DNA of 64,000 bases from Bradyrhizobium sp. (GCF_022844465.1 NZ_JALHLP010000002.1:248001-312000), one strand, 5' to 3'; shown: positions 20,285-30,126, numbered from the stretch's first letter. Numbers and translations are program-made. Notes: generated by a model not told the origin, from the letters alone.

Positions 20285-21472
20285 CTACGCCGCCTTCTGC
20301 CCGGCATCCAGCCCGGCATAGACCGCGCGCTCGAAGCCGGCGAACGCCTCCAGGCATTTGCCGTCGGCGAACGGCAACAGCTGCATCAGGATCACGCCGG
20401 CGACGTTGCGCGCGGGGTCGATCCAGAAATAGGTGTTGGCGAGGCCGGCCCAGGCCAGGCTGCCGGCGCTGCGGCCCTCCGGCGTTCTGGCGGTAGTGAT
20501 CAGGAAGGAGAGCCCCCACTTCTTGACCATGTCGGGATAGAGATCGACGTCGTTAGTATAGACCGGCGCCACCGTGGTCATCTTGCCCATGCTGAGCTCG
20601 CCGATGTTGTTCTGGCTCATCAGCGCCACCGTCTCCGGCTTCAGCACCTGGTTGCCATTGCCGCGGCCCTTGTTGAGGATCATCTGGGTGAACTTGATGT
20701 AGTCGGCCGCGGTGCCGTAGAGGCCGCCGCCGCCCATGTGGAATTCCGGGTTCTGCTCCAGCTCGAACGGGATCGATGCCAGCGACCCGTCTTCGCCGCG
20801 CGCATGCATGCCGACCAGCCGCTGGCGCATCTGATCCGTGATCTTGAAGCCGGTGTCGTTCATGCCGAGCGGGGCCAGCAGATGGTCGCGCAGATAGGCG
20901 TCGAGCCGCTGGCCGCTGACGGCTTCGACCGCCTTGCCGACGAAGTCGATGTTGGTGCCGTATTCCCAGCGCGTGCCGGGGTCGCTCATGAGCGGCGTCT
21001 TCAGCGCCGCGTTCTGGCAGGTGGTGATGGCCGGGGTTCCGGTCTTCTCCAGATATTGCGCGCAGTCGCCGTTCCACATGTTGTAGGCGAAGCCGGCGGT
21101 GTGGGTCATCAATTGCCGCAGCGTGATCGGCTTCTTCGCCGCGCGCAGCTTCGGCTCGCCCTTGGCGTCAAACCCTTCCAGCACCTGCGGGGCGGCCAGA
21201 TCGGGCAGCAGTTTTCCGATCGGCTCATCGAGCGCGAGCTTGCCCTGCTCGACGAGTTGCATGCCCGCCGCGGTGGTGATCGCCTTGGTCATGGAGGCGA
21301 TCCAGAACACGCTGTCGGCGGTCATGGCATCGCCCCTGGCGAGGTCGCGCTTGCCGAACGCGCCCTGATAAATCACCTCGTTTCCGGTCGCTGCCATCGC
21401 CACCACGCCGGGGAGTTCCCCGGCCTCGCATTTCTGACGCAGAATTTGGTCGATCTGGGCTTTGCCTTGCAT
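20285..21472 (-). CDS. serine hydrolase, beta-lactamase (class C)/esterase family
   Basis: The 395-residue protein has the SxxK active-site motif (IASMTKAI) near residue 60 and a YGTN (YxN-like) motif around residue 168. This is the pattern of class C beta-lactamase-fold esterases and peptidases. There is no obvious signal peptide, which argues for a cytoplasmic esterase rather than an antibiotic-resistance enzyme. GGAGG lies just before the ATG. It is encoded upstream of the acyl-CoA synthetase on the same strand, separated by a family D repeat. Confidence 0.88.
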   Translation of the reverse strand: MQGKAQIDQILRQKCEAGELPGVVAMAATGNEVIYQGAFGKRDLARGDAMTADSVFWIASMTKAITTAAGMQLVEQGKLALDEPIGKLLPDLAAPQVLEGFDAKGEPKLRAAKKPITLRQLMTHTAGFAYNMWNGDCAQYLEKTGTPAITTCQNAALKTPLMSDPGTRWEYGTNIDFVGKAVEAVSGQRLDAYLRDHLLAPLGMNDTGFKITDQMRQRLVGMHARGEDGSLASIPFELEQNPEFHMGGGGLYGTAADYIKFTQMILNKGRGNGNQVLKPETVALMSQNNIGELSMGKMTTVAPVYTNDVDLYPDMVKKWGLSFLITTARTPEGRSAGSLAWAGLANTYFWIDPARNVAGVILMQLLPFADGKCLEAFAGFERAVYAGLDAGQKAA

Positions 21473-21824
21473 GGGTCACCTCCCGCTGTGTCTTGTTATG
21501 TTATGAAGCGCGGCGATCTTCTCTCCGCCGGGCGCGTCCCGCAAGCACTTGTAAAATTGCGCGGGCGAGGTCGCGATCTCGTGATCAATCCGCGGAGTGG
21601 GTCGGTCGCGCGACGCAAAATGGCAACACTGCGCCACAATTCGCGGTGGATGCGCGGCATTGTCGATGACCGTCCCGGCCGTTCCACGGTAACGTTGATT
21701 CCATAGAGATTCCCGATGCGGCTGTTTTTTCGGTAACGCGTTCATATTTCAGCCTAAACGATGCCTGCGGGCGGCATGATTGACCGACATGGTTGGCGCC
21801 CTGAACGTTTGCGAGGACGGTGCG
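21473..21824. other. gene-free stretch between divergent genes
   Basis: About 350 bases separate the serine hydrolase start from the small protein gene. I see no RNA gene, terminator or repeat in it. It presumably holds the two divergent promoters, but no element stands out enough to mark. Confidence 0.4.
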
Positions 21825-22145
21825 ATGATTTCGACCTGGAGCGATTGGAAGCGGTATCCCCGGCTTGGACGCAGCGAGAACATCGAGGCGCCGATCGGCC
21901 CCGGCCTGTTTGAAGTCCGCTATGCCGGAAGCGGCGCGCTGCACTCGTTTGAGGCGGTGGACAACGTCGCGCAGGCGTTGGCCCAGCTCCCGGTCGGTTC
22001 CAAGTCATGGTTCGGCCGCCGCGAGACGGCGCAATCGCCTGACCTCGAGTACCGGACCTGCGCGACGTCCTCGAAGGCCGATGCCAAGGCCGCCGCCCAG
22101 CGCATGATCGGACGTCGCGAAACCTACATGAGCGGCGCTGCCTGA
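21825..22145 (+). CDS. small conserved-looking hypothetical protein
   Basis: This is a soluble 106-residue protein with no signal peptide or known motif. It is Arg/Lys-rich with aromatic residues near the start (STWSDWKRYPRLGR) and probably one small alpha/beta domain. The ATG at 21825 is preferred because GAGGACGG lies eight bases upstream; upstream starts (21789 ATG, 21780 TTG) are also open. Codon use looks like its neighbours. I do not recognise a family. Confidence 0.6.
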   Translation: MISTWSDWKRYPRLGRSENIEAPIGPGLFEVRYAGSGALHSFEAVDNVAQALAQLPVGSKSWFGRRETAQSPDLEYRTCATSSKADAKAAAQRMIGRRETYMSGAA

Positions 22146-22154
22146 ACAGGTGCA

Positions 22155-22259
22155 GTCATTCCGGGGCGATGCGAAAGCATCGAACCCGGAATCTCGAGAT
22201 TCCCCGGTGCGCAATTGCGCACCTGAGGTCTGGTGCTGGCGCACCATCCCGGAATGACG
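22155..22259. repeat. palindromic intergenic repeat, family A
   Basis: GTCATTCCGGGG and CCGGAATGAC ends flank the same CCGGAATCTCGAGATTCC core as the copy at 9801-9877. An extra hairpin-rich segment (GTGCGCAATTGCGCAC) is present in the right half. Confidence 0.8.
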
Positions 22260-22365
22260 GGGCCTCAACTTAGCTTGAAGCGCCCCCGCGTCAGCAGCCG
22301 ATGCATTGCCGGCGGTTTGGGCCTATACTCAGATCAACCCCTGAGAAAATCCGAGGAGTGACGCC

Positions 22366-23859
22366 ATGAACCCGCCCGTTGCCGCCCGCGCTTCGCAATC
22401 CCAGCCCTCGCTGCGCGATCGCCTCAAGGATCCCTCGCTGCTGCGCGACCGCTGCTACATCGACGGCGCCTGGGTCGGCACGCCGTCGCGCCCGGTTACC
22501 AATCCCGTCAACGGGATCGAACTCGCCAAGGTGCCGGCTTTGAGCACGGCGGAAGCGACCCAGGCGGTGGATGCCGCCGAGCGGGCGTTTCCGGCCTGGG
22601 CCAGGCTCACCGCCAAGCAGCGTTCCAACATCCTGCGCAAATGGTTCGACCTGATCATCGCCAACCGCGAGGATCTGGCCCTGATCCTGACGTCAGAACA
22701 GGGCAAGCCGCTGGCAGAGGCGCTCGGCGAGGTCGATATCGGCGGCGCCTATGTCGAATTTTTCGCCGAGGAAGCCCGCCGCGTCTATGGCGAAACCATT
22801 CCGACCCAGCGGCCGGACGCCCGCCTGCTCGCGATCAAGCAGCCGATCGGCGTCTGCGGCGCCATCACGCCGTGGAATTTCCCGTGCTCGATGATCACCC
22901 GAAAAGTCTCGCCGGCGCTCGCCGCGGGCTGCACGGTGGTGCTCAAGCCCGCCAATGAAACGCCGCTGACCGCGCTGGCGCTTGTGGCGCTCGCGGAGAA
23001 GGCCGGCGTACCCAAGGGCGTGTTCAACATCCTGACCGGCAATTCGTCCGCGATCGGCAAGGTGTTGTGCGAACATCCCGCGGTGCGCTTCATCGGCTTC
23101 ACCGGCTCGACCGAGGTCGGCAAGATTCTGTACCAGCAGGCCGCCGTCGGGGTGAAGAAGCTTGGCCTCGAACTCGGCGGCAACGCGCCCTTCGTGGTGT
23201 TCGACGACGCCGATATCGACGCCGCGGTCGAGGGCGCGATGGTCTCGAAGTACCGCAACATGGGTCAGACCTGCGTCTGCGCCAACCGCCTCTACGCCCA
23301 GGACAAAATCTACGACGAGTTCGTCGAGAAGCTGTCTAGGAAGGTGGCGGCGATGAAGATCGGGGACGGCACGGAAGCCGGCGTGGTGCAGGGACCCCTG
23401 ATCAACATGGAGGCGGTCGACAAGGTCGAGAAGCACATCGCGAACGCGGTCAAGGGCGGCGCGAAAATCGTCACCGGCGGCAAGCGTCATGCGCTCGGCG
23501 GCAGCTTCTTCGAGCCGACGGTGCTTTCGAATGTGAAGCCGGACGCGCTGGTGGCGCATGAGGAAACCTTCGGGCCGCTGGCGCCGGTGTTTCGGTTCAA
23601 GGACGAGGCCGAGGTGATCGCGATGTGCAACAACTCGCCGTTCGGCCTTGCGTCCTATTTCTACTCGCGCGATCTCGGCCGGGTCTGGCGCGTCGCCGAG
23701 GCGCTGGAGTCCGGCATGGTCGGCGTCAACACCGGCCTGATCACCACCGAAGTCGCCCCCTTCGGCGGGGTGAAGGAGAGCGGCCTTGGCCGCGAAGGCT
23801 CGCATCACGGCATGGAGGAATATGTCGAGATCAAATACGTGATGATGGCGGGGATATAG
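22366..23859 (+). CDS. gabD: NAD(P)-dependent succinate-semialdehyde dehydrogenase
   Basis: This aldehyde dehydrogenase has the nucleotide-binding GFTGSTEVGK motif, the catalytic Glu in LELGGNAPF and the catalytic Cys in GQTCVCANR. The 497-residue length and the C-terminal GGVKESGLGREGSHHG match GabD, which oxidises succinate semialdehyde to succinate in GABA breakdown. A GAGGAG ribosome-binding site precedes the ATG. No GABA aminotransferase gene is nearby, so the exact physiological substrate is inferred. Confidence 0.92.
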   Translation: MNPPVAARASQSQPSLRDRLKDPSLLRDRCYIDGAWVGTPSRPVTNPVNGIELAKVPALSTAEATQAVDAAERAFPAWARLTAKQRSNILRKWFDLIIANREDLALILTSEQGKPLAEALGEVDIGGAYVEFFAEEARRVYGETIPTQRPDARLLAIKQPIGVCGAITPWNFPCSMITRKVSPALAAGCTVVLKPANETPLTALALVALAEKAGVPKGVFNILTGNSSAIGKVLCEHPAVRFIGFTGSTEVGKILYQQAAVGVKKLGLELGGNAPFVVFDDADIDAAVEGAMVSKYRNMGQTCVCANRLYAQDKIYDEFVEKLSRKVAAMKIGDGTEAGVVQGPLINMEAVDKVEKHIANAVKGGAKIVTGGKRHALGGSFFEPTVLSNVKPDALVAHEETFGPLAPVFRFKDEAEVIAMCNNSPFGLASYFYSRDLGRVWRVAEALESGMVGVNTGLITTEVAPFGGVKESGLGREGSHHGMEEYVEIKYVMMAGI

Positions 23860-23919
23860 GCGACGTCTTGCAGATGAGGTAATGGGCCGGACGCCGGATG
23901 GCTGCGCGGCGTTATTGAA

Positions 23920-23933
23920 TTGACGCAGGTCAA
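23920..23933 (+). promoter_or_regulatory. FixK/FNR-type binding box
   Basis: TTGA-N6-TCAA (TTGACGCAGGTCAA) is a perfect palindromic match to the FixK2/FNR half-sites. A TATTGT element lies at 23955-23960, placing the box centre about 41.5 bases before a start near 23968. That is class II activator geometry. Confidence 0.65.
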
Positions 23934-23994
23934 AAGGCCGCGCCGGCCAAGGGCTATTGTTTATAAAGAAGAAGCCATTTGGGGCCGCTGCCCC

Positions 23995-25116
23995 ATGCTA
24001 GGCGAACCGAAGGTGTTGAACGGGACCCATTCTGCGCCGAACGAGAGGGAACTGCTCTCCCGATTCTGGCAGAGCGCGTCCGGATTCTGGCGAGGCCGGT
24101 CGGCGTGGCGGGCATGGTTCCTGGTCGCCGCGCTGGTCGCAACCATCCTGCTGCAACTGATCACGCAATACCGGCTGAATTACTGGAACCGGGATTTTTT
24201 CGACGCCATCGGGGCGAAGGATCAGGCCGGGCTCTGGACCCAGGCGATGCGGTTCGTGCCGCTGGCCGCGGCCAGCCTCGCTTTGGCGATCTTTTCGGTA
24301 TGGGCGCGCATGACGCTGCAGCGCCGCTGGCGGGAATGGCTCAGCAATCGTCTCTATGATTACTGGCTGCATGATGATCGCTATAAGCGGCTCAGGTTTG
24401 TTTCGGGCGATTATCAGGCGCCGGAATACCGCATCGCCGAGGACGCCCGGATCGCAACCGACTTTCCGGTTGATCTCATGCTTGGGCTGCTTTCGTCGCT
24501 GCTGACAGCGGTGACGTTCATCGGCGTCCTGTGGTCCGTGGGAGACGGCGTGGCCATCGAACTCGGCGGGTTCGCGCTCTCCATCCCCGGTTACCTCGTC
24601 TTCGCCGTCATCGCATATTCAGCGATGCTTTCGGCCTCGATCTTCCTCATCGCCGGCCACCTGACGCGGGTGATCGAGGAAAACAAGCGGGCCGAAGCCG
24701 AGCTGCGGTCGATTGGAACGCATTTGCGCGAGAGCGGTGAGGGGATCGCGGAGTCTGATCACAAGGACGCGCGTCACACGATCGGCGCCGCGCTGAAGGC
24801 GGTGATCGCGATCTGGCGGATCTATTGCTGGCAGTTGATGCGGATGACGCTTGTCACCCATTCCGGTACTTTGGTTACGCCGATCGTCGGCCTGCTGCTG
24901 TGCATGCCGAAATATCTCGCCGGCAGCATGAGCCTCGGGGAGGTGGTCCAGGCCGCCGCGGCCTTTGTCGTGGTGCAGTCCGCGTTCAACTGGTTCACCG
25001 ATAATTACGCCCGCCTTGCGGAATGGGCCGCCTCCGCCAACCGCGTAGCCTCGCTGCTCCTTGCGCTGGATCGGGTCGATCGTGCGGACGGAACGTCGGC
25101 GCGCGCCGGCGGATGA
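23995..25116 (+). CDS. ABC-transporter-type membrane domain protein lacking an ATPase domain (YddA/SbmA-BacA-like)
   Basis: About six hydrophobic helices and the family stretch LNYWNRDFFDAI, with YRIAEDARIATDF further on, match the permease half of YddA/ExsE-type peptide or vitamin transporters. Those normally carry a fused ATPase. This protein stops right after the membrane domain (LLLALDRVD) and no Walker motif follows in any frame before the convergent enoyl-CoA hydratase. SbmA/BacA relatives also lack an ATPase and use the proton gradient, so it may be functional. The ATG at 23995 is used, since the upstream TTG falls in the FixK box. The ribosome-binding site is weak. Confidence 0.8.
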   Translation: MLGEPKVLNGTHSAPNERELLSRFWQSASGFWRGRSAWRAWFLVAALVATILLQLITQYRLNYWNRDFFDAIGAKDQAGLWTQAMRFVPLAAASLALAIFSVWARMTLQRRWREWLSNRLYDYWLHDDRYKRLRFVSGDYQAPEYRIAEDARIATDFPVDLMLGLLSSLLTAVTFIGVLWSVGDGVAIELGGFALSIPGYLVFAVIAYSAMLSASIFLIAGHLTRVIEENKRAEAELRSIGTHLRESGEGIAESDHKDARHTIGAALKAVIAIWRIYCWQLMRMTLVTHSGTLVTPIVGLLLCMPKYLAGSMSLGEVVQAAAAFVVVQSAFNWFTDNYARLAEWAASANRVASLLLALDRVDRADGTSARAGG

Positions 25117-25136
25117 CGCGGCTCCGACGGGCCCGG

Positions 25137-25943
25137 TCAGTCCCGAACGGCCTCGCTCGCGAACGCGCCGTGGCGGCCGATACCGGAGGCGAATCGCGCC
25201 GCGCCGGACAGCGTCTCGCCCGAGGCGATCACCGCCAGCCCGCCGCGCATTTCCTCGGCGATGGCCTCTTCCTCGCCGAGGTCCCATTGCCGCAGCGCCG
25301 ACAGCCGGTCGGCGCGCAGGCAGGTTTGCGGAAAGCGGGCGATGTCCCTGGCGAGCCCAATCGCCTGCGCGCGAGCCTCGCCCTTGGGCACGAGGCGATT
25401 GGCTAACCCCATGCGCAGGGCTTCCGCACCACCGACCGGGCGTCCGGTGAGGATCAGGTCGATGGCCTGCGAATGGCCGATCAGCCGCGGCAGGCGAATC
25501 GTGCCCAGATCGATCAGCGGTACGCCGAAGCGGCGGCAGAAGATACCGAAGGTGGCGTCCTCGGCGACCACGCGCATGTCGGCCCACAGCGCCAGTTCCA
25601 TGCCGCCGGCTACCGCAAAGCCTTCGACCGCCGCGATCACGGGCTTCGAGAGCCGCAGCCGGCTCGGTCCCATCGGCGCAATCGAATCATGGCCGCCGAT
25701 CTCGCGCTTCTTGTTGGGATCGCCCGATGCCACCGCCTTGAGGTCGGCGCCGGCGCAGAAGTAACCGCCGATGCCCGTGAACACGGCGACGGACGCCGCC
25801 TCGTCGGCGTCAAAGGCGAGGAACGCGTCATACAGCTCGCGCGCGGTCGCGCCGTCGACGGCGTTGCGGCAATGCGGACGGTTGATGGAGACGATGGTCA
25901 CCGGGCCATCGCGTTCGACGAGTACGGCATCGGCGTCGGTCAT
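25137..25943 (-). CDS. enoyl-CoA hydratase/isomerase family protein
   Basis: The crotonase fold is shown by the first oxyanion-hole motif (YFCAGADLKA) and the second (GFAVAGGMELALWADMR). Length is 268 residues from the ATG at 25943. Enzymes of this family hydrate, isomerise or hydrolyse acyl-CoA esters. One of the usual catalytic Glu positions lies in GIFCRRFGVPLIDLGT and is not conserved as Glu. The reaction may therefore differ from classic hydration. It converges with the transporter gene. Confidence 0.88.
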   Translation of the reverse strand: MTDADAVLVERDGPVTIVSINRPHCRNAVDGATARELYDAFLAFDADEAASVAVFTGIGGYFCAGADLKAVASGDPNKKREIGGHDSIAPMGPSRLRLSKPVIAAVEGFAVAGGMELALWADMRVVAEDATFGIFCRRFGVPLIDLGTIRLPRLIGHSQAIDLILTGRPVGGAEALRMGLANRLVPKGEARAQAIGLARDIARFPQTCLRADRLSALRQWDLGEEEAIAEEMRGGLAVIASGETLSGAARFASGIGRHGAFASEAVRD

Positions 25944-26013
25944 GGGGCGCTCCGATTGTTTTCGCCAGCGAGTTTCGCACCAGACCGATGTGCACGGCAA
26001 TCCCGTATCCATG

Positions 26014-26092
26014 CGTCAATGCGAGCGAAGCGAAGCAATCCATGTCGGCGCAGGGGAAGGAATGGATTGCTTCGCTTCGCTCGCAAAGACGA
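26014..26092. repeat. palindromic repeat, family C
   Basis: Two perfect 23-base inverted arms (GCGAGCGAAGCGAAGCAATCCAT and its complement) surround an 18-base loop. It ends two bases before the purC stop codon and would form a strong RNA hairpin after purC. Confidence 0.85.
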
Positions 26093-26094
26093 GG

Positions 26095-27009
26095 TTAGAC
26101 CTTCAGATCATCCCCCGTCACCCGCCGATAGGCTTCGAGGTAGCGCTTGCTGGTGGCGGCTACCACGCTCTCAGGCAGTGGCGGCGGCGGGGCGTCGCCG
26201 TTCCAGCGGCCGGCGCGGCGCTCGGCGTCGAGATAGTCGCGCAGTGGCTGCTTGTCGAAGCTCGGCTGCGGCTGGCCCGGCTGGTAGACGTCGGCGGCCC
26301 AGAACCGCGAACTGTCGGGGGTCATCACCTCGTCGATCAGGATGATACGGCCGTCGCTGTCGCGGCCGAACTCGAACTTGGTGTCGGCGATGATGATGCC
26401 CCGCTTGCGCGCGGTCTGTTCGCCGAACGCATAGATCGCGCGCGCCATGCGCTCGAGCTTCTCCGCGACCTCGTCCCCCAACAGCTGGCGCACCCGCGCC
26501 ACCGTGATGTTCTCGTCGTGCCCGGTCTCGGCCTTGGTCGCCGGGCTGAAAATCGCGGGCTCGAGCTTCTGGCTTTCGACCAGTCCGGGTTTCAGCTTCT
26601 CGCCGGCCAGCGTGCCGGACGCAGAATATTCCTTCCAGGCCGAGCCCGAGATATAGCCGCGGATCACGCATTCGACCGGGAATACCGTGGTACGCCGGCA
26701 CAGCATCGCGCGGCCCGCAATGTCGGCGCGGTGAGGCTTCAGTGCGGGCGCCTCGCGAATGATGTCGTCGGCATCGGCGCTGATCATGTGGTGCGGCGTT
26801 ACGCCCCCGAGTTGGCGGAACCACCAGGCGCTGATCTGTGTCAGTACCGCGCCCTTCATCGGGATGGTCTCGGCCATCACCACGTCGAAAGCGCTGATGC
26901 GGTCGGTGGTAAGCAGCAGCACGCGGTCGTCGCCGACGGCATAGATGTCGCGGACCTTGCCGCGGCCGATCCGTGGCAAGGGCAAGTCGCTGGCGTGCAT
27001 CGCGTTCAT
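26095..27009 (-). CDS. purC: phosphoribosylaminoimidazole-succinocarboxamide synthase
   Basis: PurC (SAICAR synthetase) joins aspartate to CAIR in purine synthesis. The motifs [14 protein letters not shown] near the N-terminus, [11 protein letters not shown] mid-protein and [14 protein letters not shown] are characteristic. The ATG at 27009 gives 304 residues; 27000 is a near-identical alternative. The gene stands alone rather than with other pur genes. The longer, roughly 300-residue type seen here is the form also found in eukaryotes and several proteobacteria. Confidence 0.96.
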   Translation of the reverse strand: MNAMHASDLPLPRIGRGKVRDIYAVGDDRVLLLTTDRISAFDVVMAETIPMKGAVLTQISAWWFRQLGGVTPHHMISADADDIIREAPALKPHRADIAGRAMLCRRTTVFPVECVIRGYISGSAWKEYSASGTLAGEKLKPGLVESQKLEPAIFSPATKAETGHDENITVARVRQLLGDEVAEKLERMARAIYAFGEQTARKRGIIIADTKFEFGRDSDGRIILIDEVMTPDSSRFWAADVYQPGQPQPSFDKQPLRDYLDAERRAGRWNGDAPPPPLPESVVAATSKRYLEAYRRVTGDDLKV

Positions 27010-27070
27010 CCAGTCAGGCTTTCGGGCGGGTGGGCCGGCGCGGGCGCGCATGAGGATGCGCAGCCATAGC

Positions 27071-27988
27071 TCACTCCGGCAGCGGAATGAACTCGTGTTC
27101 CTGCGGAACCGCGGCAAAGCGCCCGGTTTTCCAGTCCTGTTTGGCCTGCTCGATCCGCTCCTTGCTGGAGGAGACGAAATTCCACCAGATGTGACGCGGG
27201 CCTTCCAGCGCGTCGCCGCCGAGGAACATCATCCGGGTCGGCTTGAGCGCCCTGACGGTGATGCGGTCGCCGGGGCGGAAAATCAAAAGGCGCGGCCCCT
27301 CGTAGCGTTCGTTGGCGATCTCGATCTCGCCCTCAATCAGGTAGATCGCGCGCTCCTCATGGTCGGGGTCGAGCGGCACCGAGGTTCCGGCCTGCGCGGT
27401 CACCTCGGTATAGAACCAGGGCGACACCATACTGACCGGGGACTTCACCCCGAAAGACGCGCCCGCGATAATGCGCGCCGTAAAGCCGTTGTCCTGCACG
27501 GTCGGCAGGCTCTCTGCCGCATAATGCTGGAACGACGGCGCGATTTCCTCGGAGCCGGCCGGCAGCGCGATCCAGCTTTGCAGGCCCAGCATCTTCTGTC
27601 CGTCGCGCCGCTGCACGTCGGGCGTGCGTTCGGAATGCGCGATACCGCGTCCCGCCGTCATCAGGTTCATGGCGCCGGGCTGAATCTCCTGGATGTTGCC
27701 CTCGCTGTCGCGGTGCAGGATGCTGCCGTCGAACAGGTAGGTGACGGTGGCAAGCCCGATATGTGGATGCGGCCGCACGTCCATGCCCTTGCCGGCCATG
27801 AACTGCACCGGGCCGAAATGATCGAAGAAGATGAACGGGCCGACCATCTGCCGCTTGCCGTGCGGCAGCGCGCGCCGCACCGCAAAGCCGTCGCCGAGAT
27901 CGCGGGTGCGCGGCACGATCACAAGATCGAGCGCGTCGCAGGATTGGGGATCGCCGAGCACGGGATCGTTCGAGGGTTGCCAACTCAT
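27071..27988 (-). CDS. pirin family protein
   Basis: The bicupin pirin domain shows metal ligands in [14 protein letters not shown], followed by the HRDSEGN and [10 protein letters not shown] segments. Bacterial pirins are Fe(II)-binding proteins; some act as quercetin dioxygenases. The ATG at 27988 has a GGAG upstream and gives 305 residues. It precedes purC on the same strand with a 61-base gap. The function in this organism is unknown. Confidence 0.92.
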   Translation of the reverse strand: MSWQPSNDPVLGDPQSCDALDLVIVPRTRDLGDGFAVRRALPHGKRQMVGPFIFFDHFGPVQFMAGKGMDVRPHPHIGLATVTYLFDGSILHRDSEGNIQEIQPGAMNLMTAGRGIAHSERTPDVQRRDGQKMLGLQSWIALPAGSEEIAPSFQHYAAESLPTVQDNGFTARIIAGASFGVKSPVSMVSPWFYTEVTAQAGTSVPLDPDHEERAIYLIEGEIEIANERYEGPRLLIFRPGDRITVRALKPTRMMFLGGDALEGPRHIWWNFVSSSKERIEQAKQDWKTGRFAAVPQEHEFIPLPE

Positions 27989-28040
27989 GGGGGCTCCGGG
28001 AAGTTTACGGCGATCATAGCGGGTGTTGTTGCACTGAGTC

Positions 28041-28129
28041 GTCGTGCCCGGGGTTGTCCCGGGCATCCACGTCTTCTATGCCGACAAGGAAATAAGACGT
28101 GGATGGCCGGGTCAAGCCCGGCCACGACG
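28041..28129. repeat. palindromic repeat, family B
   Basis: GTCGTGCCCGG and the right-hand CCGGCCACGAC are inverted ends. GACGTGGATG pairs with CATCCACGTC, and inner hairpins (CCCGGGGTTGTCCCGGG, GGCCGGGTCAAGCCCGGCC) lie in each arm. It lies between the divergent pirin and acetyltransferase genes. Confidence 0.8.
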
Positions 28130-28158
28130 TGAATGACAAACCGTGATCGAGGAAACCG

Positions 28159-28725
28159 ATGATCGCTCCGCTCAGGCCCGGCGTCAGAATTCCGCAAGCC
28201 AATGGCCCCGTGATCGAGACCGAGCGGCTGCTGCTGCGGCCCTGGCAGGGGTGCGACATCGCGCCTTATGCCGCGATGCTGTCGGATCCCGGCACCGCGC
28301 GCTTCATCACGGTGGACGGCAAGCCGGTCGTTGACGAAATGATAGGCTGGCGGCATGCGGCGGTGATGGCGGGACACTGGGTCCTGCACGGCGTCGGCAT
28401 GTTCGTGGTCGAGGAGAAATCCTCCGGCAAGTTCGCCGGGCGGGTCGGGCCGTGGTCGCCGCCCGGCTGGCCTGGCTTTGAAGTCGGTTGGGGCATCGCC
28501 CGCGAATTTCGCGGCAAGGGTTATGCCGTCGAGGCGGCGCGGGCCTCGATCGATTGGGCATTTGCGACCTTCGACGTCGATCGAATCGTCCACAGCATCG
28601 ATCGTGAAAACACCGCCTCGCAGGGTGTGGCGCGCCGGCTCGGGGCAAGCAAAGCTGACGAGGTGGAATTGTTCGGCCACCTCGCCGATGTCTGGGTCAC
28701 TTCGAGGGCGACATGGCGGGGATAG
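28159..28725 (+). CDS. GNAT-family N-acetyltransferase (RimJ/RimL type)
   Basis: The 188-residue protein opens with the RimJ/RimL pattern IETERLLLRPWQ and carries the acetyl-CoA binding loop (REFRGKGYAVEAARASIDWAF shortened here to the RGKGYA core), followed by ENTASQGVARRLG. The substrate is not identifiable. It converges with the MmgE/PrpD gene, leaving 12 bases between the two stops. Confidence 0.9.
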   Translation: MIAPLRPGVRIPQANGPVIETERLLLRPWQGCDIAPYAAMLSDPGTARFITVDGKPVVDEMIGWRHAAVMAGHWVLHGVGMFVVEEKSSGKFAGRVGPWSPPGWPGFEVGWGIAREFRGKGYAVEAARASIDWAFATFDVDRIVHSIDRENTASQGVARRLGASKADEVELFGHLADVWVTSRATWRG

Positions 28726-28737
28726 AGCTCCGGGCCG

Positions 28738-30123
28738 CTACTGCCGCCCGAGTTGCGTCGCCTGCGAGACCCGATCAAACCGTTCCAGCGACAGGATCGC
28801 GTCGGCGAACTGATCGGCGCGATTGTTGAGCACCGGGCGGGCCAGCGTGAGGAATTTCTGCTGCATCGCCTGCGCGTCCGGAAACGAATTCGGCTCGCCG
28901 GAGGGATCGGGATAAAGCCGCTCATGCACGCCGTCCTCCGTTGTGATGGAGACGCGCGCGCCAAAGGGGTGGGTGCGGCCGATCTCCAGGCGATCGTCCT
29001 GCACCACATCGAACTTGTCGGCGAGCGCATTCACCGCGGCATCGCCGAGCCGATCGTAATCGTCCCAGCCGAACCGGCCCTGGTCGAGCGCCAGCGCGCC
29101 GGTGAAGAACATCGAGAACTGCCCGCCGACGATCGAGGTCGGATGGCGCTTGGTGGCGGCATCTCCCGTGAGCGTGATGCCGTTGCGGTGCAGGCCGATC
29201 TCGACGCGCCTGATCTGGTCCGGCGTCAGATTGTGCTCGCGACGCATCGCGATCAGCGCGTCGAGCGCGGCATGGGTATAGCGGCAGCTCGGGTAAGGCT
29301 TTACGCCGATCTTGAGCGTCTCGTAGATCTTGCCGAGCCCGGCGATCGCCTTGTCCGGATGCGCGTCGTCGCTGTAGCCGACCAAGAGGCCATGCTTGCC
29401 CTCGACCGATTCGCTCGAGCCGACAAAGTTGTTGCGGGCGAGCGTGGCGGCGATGACCCCGTTCATCGCAGCCGCCCCGACCTGGTAGCGCTTGTTCCAG
29501 GCGCCGTTGACCAGGAACTGCAGCGAGCCCGCAGCCTGGCTGCCGGAAACGCCGAAGGCGGATATGATCTGGTCCTTTGACAGCCCGAGCAGCTTGCCCG
29601 CTGCGGCAGCGGCGCCGTAGGTTCCGGCCGTCGCGGTCGGATGAAATCCGCGCGCATAATGCGAGGTCGGATCGAGCGCGTTGCCGAGCCGGCAGCACAC
29701 TTCGTAGCCGGCCACGATCGCGGTCAGCACGTCGCGGCCGGAGGCGCCGACCATCTCGCCGACCGCAAACGCCGCCGGCACCACCGGCGCGCTCGGATGT
29801 AGCGAGGAGTCCGCATGCGTATCGTCGAAATCAAGGGAGTGGCCGAGCGCGCCGTTCAGGAGCGCGGCGACCGCGGGGGTCCAGGTCTTGGCATCGCCGA
29901 ACACGGTGGAATCGCCCTTGCCGTCGAGCGCCAGCGCCTCCAGCATCTTGAGCAGCGCGGGCGTCGATTCCGCGTCGCGACGCGCCCGGATCGTGCTGCC
30001 GAGGAAATCCAGCGTCAGCACCTTGGCGCGCGCCAGGACCTCCGGCGGGATGTCGTCGAACCTGAGGTCGGCGACATAGGCTGCGAGCGTTGCGGTTTCG
30101 TTGGCCACGGCGTTGTCCCTCAT
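28738..30123 (-). CDS. MmgE/PrpD family protein
   Basis: This protein of about 461 residues matches the MmgE/PrpD fold (2-methylcitrate dehydratase and cis-aconitate decarboxylase relatives). Features include the DFLGSTIRAR start, GHSLDFDDTH mid-protein and the KPYPSCRYTHAALDALI stretch containing the conserved Cys-Arg. No prpB/prpC partners are near, so the substrate is unknown. Starts are ambiguous: ATG at 30123, or a GTG at 30108 with GAGGGA upstream. The gene begins at the edge of a family C repeat. Confidence 0.9.
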   Translation of the reverse strand: MRDNAVANETATLAAYVADLRFDDIPPEVLARAKVLTLDFLGSTIRARRDAESTPALLKMLEALALDGKGDSTVFGDAKTWTPAVAALLNGALGHSLDFDDTHADSSLHPSAPVVPAAFAVGEMVGASGRDVLTAIVAGYEVCCRLGNALDPTSHYARGFHPTATAGTYGAAAAAGKLLGLSKDQIISAFGVSGSQAAGSLQFLVNGAWNKRYQVGAAAMNGVIAATLARNNFVGSSESVEGKHGLLVGYSDDAHPDKAIAGLGKIYETLKIGVKPYPSCRYTHAALDALIAMRREHNLTPDQIRRVEIGLHRNGITLTGDAATKRHPTSIVGGQFSMFFTGALALDQGRFGWDDYDRLGDAAVNALADKFDVVQDDRLEIGRTHPFGARVSITTEDGVHERLYPDPSGEPNSFPDAQAMQQKFLTLARPVLNNRADQFADAILSLERFDRVSQATQLGRQ

Positions 30124-30126
30124 TTC

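Noticed and set aside
18132..20321. Long plus-strand open frame of about 729 codons
   Set aside because: It is antisense to the acyl-CoA synthetase, whose motifs and ribosome-binding site are clear. It also crosses two repeats.
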